This document shows, piece after piece, positions 56,698 through 62,180 of a stretch of DNA of 62,180 bases. The notes beneath the pieces are model-generated. The model did no database searches. It had not been told where the DNA came from and saw only the letters and a list, made by a program, of their open reading frames with translations. The position numbers and the translations under genes are program-made. The DNA comes from Anaerolineae bacterium (lineage in GTDB: Bacteria > Chloroflexota > Anaerolineae > Aggregatilineales > Phototrophicaceae): positions 1-62,180 of the forward strand of contig JAJEBK010000039.1 in the NCBI GenBank assembly GCA_022823945.1, given 5' to 3'. How positions within the stretch are numbered: position 1 is the stretch's first letter; each line of letters starts with the position of its first letter.

Positions 56698-58035
56698 ATG
56701 ACACGCAAGATTAACATGAGCCGCCGCGACTTCCTGCGCATCAGCGGGATCGGCTCGCTAGCAGCCGGCACAACCGTTATCCCTGGCCTCGGCGCGGTGA
56801 TGGCGCAGGACGACCAAGAAGTCACCATCATGTTTTGGGATGGTCCGCCTTTGATCGGCATCCGCGAAAAAGCCCTTGCGCCCTTTGACGACGCCTATCC
56901 GGGCTGCACGCTCAACTTCACCTCGGTGCCGGGCGGTCCCGCCTCGGGCTACAACGACAAGCTATTCACCAGTTTGGCGGCTGGCATCCCGCCCGATGTC
57001 TTCATCATCGAGATCGGCTTGCTGCCCCAATTCCTGGCCGATGACCTGCTCCTCGACCTCAAGCCCTATGTAGACGCCGACAATTATGACCTGTCCAACT
57101 TCCCCGACCTGGCGATCGAAGCCTATACGCACGAGGGCGGCATCTATGGCATGCCCGACAATGTCGCGTCCATCGCCATCTTTTATAACCAGGACATGTT
57201 TGAAGAAGCCGGTGCCATGATGCCCACCGCCCAGTGGGATGACGAGGGCTGGACGGTCGACGACTTTTTCAGCAGCTGCGAGAAGCTGACCAAGCGCGAA
57301 GGCAACCGCACGACGCAATATGCCTGCGATGTGACGGGCTGGGACAAAGTCTGGCAGACCTGGGTGCGCATCTTCGGCGGGCAGCTCGTCGATGATCCCT
57401 TCTTCCCCACCGAGTGCACACTCAATGAGCCCGGCGCTGTCGAAGGCTTGCAGTTTTATGCCGACTTGCGCTGGGAACATGGCTTTGCGCCGCGCCCCGA
57501 AGCGCTGGCAGAGATGGGCACCGGCGCGCTGATGCAGACAGGCCGCCTGGGCATGTTCTACAGCGGCAGTTGGGCATTCCCGAACTACCGCGAGTCCGAC
57601 TTCAGCATCGCGCTGGGGCATTATCCATCCGGACCAGGTGGCCGCGCCAATTATGTCTACTACTACCCGCTGGTCATCCCCAAGACGACGCAAGTGCCCG
57701 AATGCGCCTGGAATTTGTTGAAGTTCTTCAATGGTCCTGCCATGGAGACCATCATCCGCGAGGGCGGCTTGCAGGGCACATCGTTTGCGGAGCAGGAGAA
57801 GTGGTTCATCACCGATCCGCTGCCGCCAGCCAACAAACATGTCATGCTGGATGCCGCGCGGCACTTCGTCGCGCCCGACCCCGTGCTGACCAACTTTGGC
57901 GAAATCACCCAGATCATGCAGGCGCAGATCGACCTGCTGATGATTGGCGAAGAGCGTGATGCCAAAGTCGTCTGCGACGAGATCGTGCGCCAGGTCAACC
58001 CGCTCATCAAAGAAGGGCAGTGGCGCAGCGGTTGA
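56698..58035 (+). CDS. Sugar ABC transporter substrate-binding protein, family 1 (Tat signal)
   Basis: A 445-residue extracytoplasmic sugar receptor. ATG 56698 has a strong AGGAGG (56685-56690). The N-terminus MTRKINMSRRDFLRISGIGS is a twin-arginine signal (RRDFLR) followed by a hydrophobic stretch ending VMAQ, so export is in the folded state through Tat. The mature part is SBP_bac_1/MalE-like: VTIMFWDGPP, YNDKLFTSLAAGIPPDVFII, MPDNVASIAIFYNQDMFEEAG, GRLGMFYSGSWAFPN, ECAWNLLKFFNGP. It delivers ligand to the two permeases downstream; the GH127 enzyme suggests arabinose-containing oligosaccharides. The ATPase (MsmX-like) must come from elsewhere. Confidence 0.9.
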   Translation: MTRKINMSRRDFLRISGIGSLAAGTTVIPGLGAVMAQDDQEVTIMFWDGPPLIGIREKALAPFDDAYPGCTLNFTSVPGGPASGYNDKLFTSLAAGIPPDVFIIEIGLLPQFLADDLLLDLKPYVDADNYDLSNFPDLAIEAYTHEGGIYGMPDNVASIAIFYNQDMFEEAGAMMPTAQWDDEGWTVDDFFSSCEKLTKREGNRTTQYACDVTGWDKVWQTWVRIFGGQLVDDPFFPTECTLNEPGAVEGLQFYADLRWEHGFAPRPEALAEMGTGALMQTGRLGMFYSGSWAFPNYRESDFSIALGHYPSGPGGRANYVYYYPLVIPKTTQVPECAWNLLKFFNGPAMETIIREGGLQGTSFAEQEKWFITDPLPPANKHVMLDAARHFVAPDPVLTNFGEITQIMQAQIDLLMIGEERDAKVVCDEIVRQVNPLIKEGQWRSG

Positions 58036-58062
58036 TGCGCATTTACGCCCTTATGCCGAATG

Positions 58063-58138
58063 TCACCCCCCTCAGTCCCCCCGACAGGTCAGGGGGAGGC
58101 AAATCTCTATCAGCGAGTCGGGGAAGAGGTGAGGGGTC
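58063..58138. repeat. GC-rich palindromic repeat within the sugar importer operon
   Basis: CACCCCCCTCAGTCCCCCCG, ACAGGTCAGGGGGAGGC, then a diverged second module ATCAGCGAGTCGGGGAAGAG. It fills the 130-bp gap between the binding-protein and first permease genes and could stabilise the upstream mRNA. Confidence 0.85.
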
Positions 58139-58165
58139 TGATGAATCGAGGAGGGTTGACTTAGT

Positions 58166-59089
58166 GTGACCCTGCCCTTACGTCGATTTCGACTGACCTG
58201 GCAGCAGGGAGAGGTCGTGCTGGCCTGGGCGATGGTATCGCCGTGGCTGGCCGGCTTTCTGCTGCTGACTGCCTTCCCCATGGTCGCGTCATTGGTGATC
58301 AGTTTCTTCGAGTGGAATCTGCTGTCGCCGCCCGAGTTCGTCGGCTTGGCGCATTACAACAAGCTCTTTTTCAGCGACCCGCTGCCCATGCACTCGCTGA
58401 AGATCACCGTCATCTTCTCGCTGGCGTCGATCCCACTGAATATCGTCTTTGGCTTGGCGATCGCCATGCTGCTGAACACGAATATCCGCGGGCTGGCGGT
58501 CTTCCGCACGATCTATTATCTGCCAGCCATCTTGTCGGGCGTGGCGGTGGCGATATTGTGGCAATGGATCTTCAGCAGCGATTTCGGTTTGTTGAACACA
58601 GCGCTGCGCATCTTTGGCATCGAAGGACCTGCCTGGCTGGGCAGCAAGGTGTGGGTCTTGCCGGCTTTTGTGATCATGCGCTTGTGGAGCGTGGGCGGCG
58701 GCATGGTCATCTACCTGGCGGGCTTGCAAGCTATCCCCACCGACCTCTATGAAGCCGCCGAGATTGATGGCGCGAACTGGTGGCAGCGCATCTTCCGCAT
58801 CACCCTGCCCATGCTCAGCCCGACCATCTTCTTCCAGTTGATCACCGGCGTCATCTTCTCCATGCAGATCTTCACCGAAACTTTCATCATGACCGATGGC
58901 GGACCAGCCAACGCCTCGCTTTTCTACCTGCTTTATCTCTATCGGCAGGCCTTCCAAAACTTCAAGATGGGCTATGCTTCGGCGCTGGCTTGGGTCTTTT
59001 TCGTGGCGGTGCTGCTGCTGACCTTGATTTTGTTCGCCACCGCCCGCTTCTGGGTATATTACGAAGCTGAATCGGCAGAGGACAACTGA
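58166..59089 (+). CDS. Sugar ABC transporter permease, MalF/UgpA type
   Basis: The 307-residue inner-membrane permease with six helices: AWAMVSPWLAGFLLLTAFPM (helix 1), SFFEWNLLSPPEFVGLAHYN, MLLNTNIRGLAVFRTIYYLP, and EAA loop LYEAAEIDGANWWQRIFRITLP. It starts at GTG 58166 behind GAGGAGGG (58148-58155). A 4-base-shifted GTG is out of frame. It forms the translocation pore with the next gene's product; the stop and next start overlap (TGATG). Confidence 0.9.
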   Translation: MTLPLRRFRLTWQQGEVVLAWAMVSPWLAGFLLLTAFPMVASLVISFFEWNLLSPPEFVGLAHYNKLFFSDPLPMHSLKITVIFSLASIPLNIVFGLAIAMLLNTNIRGLAVFRTIYYLPAILSGVAVAILWQWIFSSDFGLLNTALRIFGIEGPAWLGSKVWVLPAFVIMRLWSVGGGMVIYLAGLQAIPTDLYEAAEIDGANWWQRIFRITLPMLSPTIFFQLITGVIFSMQIFTETFIMTDGGPANASLFYLLYLYRQAFQNFKMGYASALAWVFFVAVLLLTLILFATARFWVYYEAESAEDN

Positions 59090-59937
59090 TGAGCAGCACA
59101 GGCGTCAGCTTGAGCGCGCGGCAGATCGTCAGCAAGATCATCGTCTATGCGATTTTGGGCATCGGCTCGATCGTGATTTTGCTGCCCTTGCAATGGATGA
59201 TCAGCACATCGCTGAAGCCGCTGAGCCATGTGTTTCGCTTCCCGCCCGAGTTCTTCCCCCAGCAAGTCATCTGGCAGAATTATCCCGATGCCTTGAGTCA
59301 GCTGCCTTTCGATCTCTACTTTCGCAACACGCTTGTTATCGTGATTCTGTGCCTGATCGGCGAGGTGCTGGTGTCATCGGTGGTGGCATACGCTTTTTCG
59401 CGATTGCGTTGGCGCGGGCGCAACACGCTCTTCATCGTCGTGCTGGCGACCATGATGCTGCCGCGCCAGGTTACGCTCATTCCCGAGTTTTTGATCTTCC
59501 GCGAACTGGGCATGATCGATACTTTCGGTCCGCTGATTTTGCCATCGTTTTTTGGCAATCCCTTTTACATATTTTTGCTGCGGCAATATTTTTTGACGCA
59601 CTCGCGCGAGCTCGACCAGGCAGCGGTGATCGATGGCTGTTCGCGCTTTGGCGTGTTTTGGCGCATCACCCTGCCCATGTCCAAACCGGTGCTGGCGGCT
59701 GTGGCGATCTTCTCTTTCCAGTTCCATTGGAACGACTTCTTCCGCCCGCTGATCTTCTTGTTCAGCGCCGACAATTACACACTGGCGCTGGGCTTGCGTT
59801 TCTTCCAGGGCACTTATGGCACAGAATGGAACTCGCTGATGGCGGTGTCGCTGGTGGTGATGCTGCCGCTGATCATCGTGTTCTTCTTCACGCAGAAATA
59901 TTTTATTCAGGGCGTCGTCTTCACAGGCTACAAGTAA
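59089..59937 (+). CDS. Sugar ABC transporter permease, MalG/UgpE type
   Basis: The 282-residue partner permease. Helix 1 is IIVYAILGIGSIVILLPLQW, then MISTSLKPLSHVFRFPPEF. The EAA loop is ELDQAAVIDGCSRFGVFWRITLP, and the C-terminus ...KYFIQGVVFTGYK is typical of MalG/UgpE proteins. It overlaps the upstream gene by one base. The GH127 gene follows after only 38 bp, nearly all of it palindromic repeat. Confidence 0.91.
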   Translation: MSSTGVSLSARQIVSKIIVYAILGIGSIVILLPLQWMISTSLKPLSHVFRFPPEFFPQQVIWQNYPDALSQLPFDLYFRNTLVIVILCLIGEVLVSSVVAYAFSRLRWRGRNTLFIVVLATMMLPRQVTLIPEFLIFRELGMIDTFGPLILPSFFGNPFYIFLLRQYFLTHSRELDQAAVIDGCSRFGVFWRITLPMSKPVLAAVAIFSFQFHWNDFFRPLIFLFSADNYTLALGLRFFQGTYGTEWNSLMAVSLVVMLPLIIVFFFTQKYFIQGVVFTGYK

Positions 59938-59940
59938 CTT

Positions 59941-59973
59941 TCTCCCGACCTGACGGGGGGATTGAGGGGGGTC
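59941..59973. repeat. GC-rich palindromic repeat supplying the GH127 ribosome-binding region
   Basis: TCTCCCGACCTGACGGGGGG then ATTGAGGGGGGTC, ending 2 bp before the GH127 ATG. The only purine-rich sequence at Shine-Dalgarno distance is the repeat's own GAGGGGGG. Confidence 0.82.
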
Positions 59974-59975
59974 TC

Positions 59976-61895
59976 ATGCAGCAATTCGGAAAATATCAGA
60001 AATTATCGCCGCTGGCGCATGATGCGGTGCGCTGGAAGCCAGGTTTCTGGGGCGACCTGCACACGCTTTGCCGCGATACCGTCTTGCCCAGCATGCGCAA
60101 CGCCCTGAACGACGACAACAATGGCGCGCATTTCAGCAACTTCTACCTGGCGGCGGGGCTGCAGCAGGGGCAGCGCATCGGCACCCACTGGAGTGATGGC
60201 GACTGCTACAAATGGATGGAAGCCATGTCGCACATGTACGGCGCGACACAGGATCAAGCCATCCTGGACGAACTGGACTCGCTCATCGAGGTCATCGCCC
60301 AGGCGCAGCAGGCAAACGGCTACATCAGCACCAATATCCAGTTGAGCGATGGGTTGCAGCCCTGGCACAACCTCCGCTGGCACGAGCTCTACAACATGGG
60401 ACACCTGCTGACAGCCGCCAGCGTGCATCACCGCATCACCGGACAGCGCAACTTCCTGCAAATCGCCATCAATCTGGGCGACCATCTCTGCGAGACTTTT
60501 GTGCCCTGCCCGCCAGAATTGGCGCATTTTGGCTTCAATCCCTCCAATACGATGGGCGCGGTCGACCTGTATCGCGCGACCGGCGACGAACGCTATTTGC
60601 AGCTGGCGCAGACCTTCGTGGACATGCGCGGGTCGCAGCCTGGCGGCGGCGACCTCAACCAAACGCTGGTATCCCTGCGCGAAGAGACTCGGGCTGTCGG
60701 GCATGCGGTGACAGCTGGTTATTTGTATTGCGGCGCGACGGATGTGGTGGCGGAGACGGGCGACCAGGAATTGCTGGCAGGTTTGCAGCGCATTTGGGAA
60801 AATGCCATCCAAAGCAAAATGTACATCACCGGCGGCACATCGGCGCAGCACCATGGCGCATCGCAGCGACCGGAGTTTGGCGGCGCTGCCACCGAAGTGC
60901 ACGAAGCCTGGGGGCACGAATATTCGCTGCCCAACGCCACCGCCTACAACGAAACCTGCGCCAATATCGCCAACGCCATGTGGAACTGGCGCATGCTCAA
61001 CCTGTCCGGCGATGCCAAATACAGCGACATCGTCGAGCTGGTGCTCTACAACAGCATGCTCTCGTCCATGAGCCTGGATGGCATCAACTTCTGCTATACC
61101 AATCCGTTGCGCTGGTATGGCGCAGAGCATCCGCTGCTCAGCCAAGACCGCTATCAGCGCTGGTACACGCTCTTCTGTTATTGCTGCCCCACCAACACCG
61201 CCCGCACGCTCGCCCTGCTGCACAACTGGGTTTACAGCCAGTCGGACGAAGGGCTGTGGGTGCACCTGTATGGCAGCAGCAGCCTGAACGCCAGCACCCC
61301 CGGCGGCGAAATCGCATTGTCGCAAGAGACAGATTATCCGTGGGAGGGCACGGTGCGCATAACTATCGATGCTGCGCCTGCGGACGAAGTCGCGCTGCAT
61401 TTGCGCATCCCCGGCTGGACGAGCGGCGCGGAACTGCGCGTCAATGGCGAGGCGCTGGATGTGCATGCGACGCCGCAGAGCTACGCTGTCGTCAAACGCG
61501 TCTGGAAGGCTGGCGACAAGCTGGAGCTGCATCTGCCCATGCGCCCGCGCTTGATCAAAGCGCATCCAAAAGCGGAGGAAATCCGCAATCATGTCGCGGT
61601 CATGCGCGGACCGCTGGTCTATTGCCTGGAGAGCTTCGACCTGCCCGACGATGCTTCGATATTGGATGTGTATGCGCCCGATGACATGGGCTTGCGAGCG
61701 GAGAAGACTGACCTGCTGGGCGGCGTCACCGTGCTGCGCGGGCGGGCGCTGCGCGTCGATGAGAGCAGCAATGGCGCGCTGTATCGAGAAGCTGGCGGCG
61801 AACAGGTCGAGGCGCTGGATATCACGCTGATCCCCTATTACGCCTGGAACAATCGTGGCGTGGGGGAGATGACGGTGTGGCTGCCGCGGCGGTAA
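59976..61895 (+). CDS. GH127 beta-L-arabinofuranosidase family protein
   Basis: A 639-residue glycoside hydrolase expected to remove beta-L-arabinofuranosyl residues from plant arabino-oligosaccharides or hydroxyproline-rich glycans. The catalytic zinc site of HypBA1-type enzymes is preserved: ETC (E326, C328) in YNETCANIANAMWNWRM and the Cys pair in FCYCCPTN (C403 nucleophile position, C404). Other family blocks are KWMEAMSHMYGATQ, GYLYCGATDVVAETGD and MYITGGTSAQHHG. A C-terminal beta-sandwich follows (LHLRIPGWTSGAELRVNGE). No signal peptide is seen, so it should act on imported sugars in the cytoplasm, in line with the transporter before it. Confidence 0.92.
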   Translation: MQQFGKYQKLSPLAHDAVRWKPGFWGDLHTLCRDTVLPSMRNALNDDNNGAHFSNFYLAAGLQQGQRIGTHWSDGDCYKWMEAMSHMYGATQDQAILDELDSLIEVIAQAQQANGYISTNIQLSDGLQPWHNLRWHELYNMGHLLTAASVHHRITGQRNFLQIAINLGDHLCETFVPCPPELAHFGFNPSNTMGAVDLYRATGDERYLQLAQTFVDMRGSQPGGGDLNQTLVSLREETRAVGHAVTAGYLYCGATDVVAETGDQELLAGLQRIWENAIQSKMYITGGTSAQHHGASQRPEFGGAATEVHEAWGHEYSLPNATAYNETCANIANAMWNWRMLNLSGDAKYSDIVELVLYNSMLSSMSLDGINFCYTNPLRWYGAEHPLLSQDRYQRWYTLFCYCCPTNTARTLALLHNWVYSQSDEGLWVHLYGSSSLNASTPGGEIALSQETDYPWEGTVRITIDAAPADEVALHLRIPGWTSGAELRVNGEALDVHATPQSYAVVKRVWKAGDKLELHLPMRPRLIKAHPKAEEIRNHVAVMRGPLVYCLESFDLPDDASILDVYAPDDMGLRAEKTDLLGGVTVLRGRALRVDESSNGALYREAGGEQVEALDITLIPYYAWNNRGVGEMTVWLPRR

Positions 61896-61909
61896 ACCCC
61901 CACCCCAAA

Positions 61910-61934
61910 CCCCTCCCCCAAAATGAGGGAGGGG
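61910..61934. repeat. Hairpin after the GH127 gene
   Basis: CCCCTCCC (61910-61917) pairs perfectly with GGGAGGGG (61927-61934) around CCAAAATGA. It belongs to the same loosely defined GC-rich hairpin class and may end the operon transcript, although no T-run follows. A further G-rich fragment lies at 62018-62063. No gene was seen in 61896-62129. Confidence 0.6.
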
Positions 61935-62058
61935 CTCACAACCGAATGATCGCATGCAACCTCGGCATGGCATTGCTGAAAACACCCGAAATATCGACCA
62001 AATTGCTCGATTCTAGCTCCCCTTCCCTCTCGATGGGGCAAGGGGCCGGGGGATGGGG

Positions 62059-62084
62059 TGTAGTGGTCCCGAAAAACTGGACAC
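62059..62084. mobile_element. Left inverted repeat of an IS3-family insertion sequence
   Basis: TGTAGTGGTCCCGAAAAACT followed by GGACAC is typical of IS3-family left ends (TG... with an internal CTGGACA block). The orfA start follows 46 bp later. The element continues past the window edge. Confidence 0.7.
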
Positions 62085-62129
62085 CTAGTAAAGAGAGTAT
62101 ACTGGATGCACAGGGACGGAGACAGCCCT

Positions 62130-62180
62130 ATGGGAAGGCATCGCAAGTACACACCGGAGACGAAAGTCAGGATCGTGCTG
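62130..62180 (+). CDS. IS3-family transposase OrfA, N-terminal fragment (cut by window edge)
   Basis: The last 51 bases encode MGRHRKYTPETKVRIVL, the usual start of IS3-family OrfA helix-turn-helix proteins (xRRKYTPEFKxxxV). ATG 62130 has GGACGGAG upstream; an in-frame ATG at 62106 would add eight residues (MHRDGDSP) and lacks such a site. TATACT at 62098-62103 may be the transposase -10 box. The rest of orfA and orfB lie outside. Confidence 0.78.
   Translation, partial: MGRHRKYTPETKVRIVL

Overview
The window is a GC-rich stretch of bacterial chromosome with dense, short-spaced operons, ATGA/TGATG start-stop overlaps and sigma70-like promoters (TATACT/TACAAT -10 boxes). No rRNA, tRNA or phylogenetic marker is present. 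The mix (form II CoxSLM, oligopeptide-type and MalFG-type importers, uronate and inositol enzymes, choice-of-anchor/SH3b secreted proteins, very G/C-rich intergenic hairpins) fits a heterotrophic member of the Chloroflexota best, but that assignment is inference.

Layout. 3-140: tail of an IS5-type transposase. 218-5881: complete five-gene oligopeptide/oligosaccharide-type ABC importer. 6012-10790: uxaC-uxaB-iolC-iolB behind a promoter with a LacI-type operator. 10858-13191: secreted beta-propeller fused to a di-haem peroxidase. 13326-15986: cyclase, metallophosphoesterase and alpha/beta hydrolase. 16286-19960: molybdenum hydroxylase CoxSLM. 20058-21969 (-): ABC ATPase and permease without a binding protein. 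22199-23961: AAA ATPase plus DUF4276-like (TOPRIM-like) pair. 24011-29815 (-): SLC13/RCK transporter, membrane glycosyltransferase, iolC, iolG. 29830-31443: tandemly duplicated toxin-antitoxin module, one copy with a MITE in its promoter and the other with a nonsense mutation in its toxin. 31473-38531: sugar oxidoreductase, M24 peptidase, epimerase, HpcH aldolase, hydroxyacid dehydrogenase, SDR, homocysteine methyltransferase. 38714-42639: two DNA methyltransferases (one fused to a nuclease-like domain) flanking a LarA-like protein. 42723-46255 (-): IolE-like isomerase carrying an in-frame palindromic repeat, and a secreted beta-helix protein. 46280-50163 (-): aminotransferase, a degenerate aminotransferase and two DUF4438 proteins. 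50449-55662: hydroxyacid dehydrogenase, secreted Cys-repeat/SH3b protein, LLM oxidoreductase, RidA, D-amino-acid oxidase. 55859-61895: GntR regulator, MalEFG-type importer and GH127 beta-L-arabinofuranosidase. 62059-62180: start of an IS3-family element.

Together the metabolic genes point to use of plant-derived sugars: uronates (UxaC/UxaB), inositol and its acids (IolB, IolC x2, IolG, possibly an IolE), and arabinofuranosides (GH127 with its importer). Amino-acid/imine chemistry (D-amino-acid oxidase plus RidA) and small defence-type modules lie between them.

The most striking layer is repeat-driven remodelling. A GC-rich palindromic repeat family occurs in more than a dozen places and contributes protein sequence, stop codons and probable ribosome-binding sites to several genes. 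A 255-300 bp MITE is present twice with recognisable terminal inverted repeats and target duplications; one copy splits the -35 from the -10 box of a toxin-antitoxin promoter.
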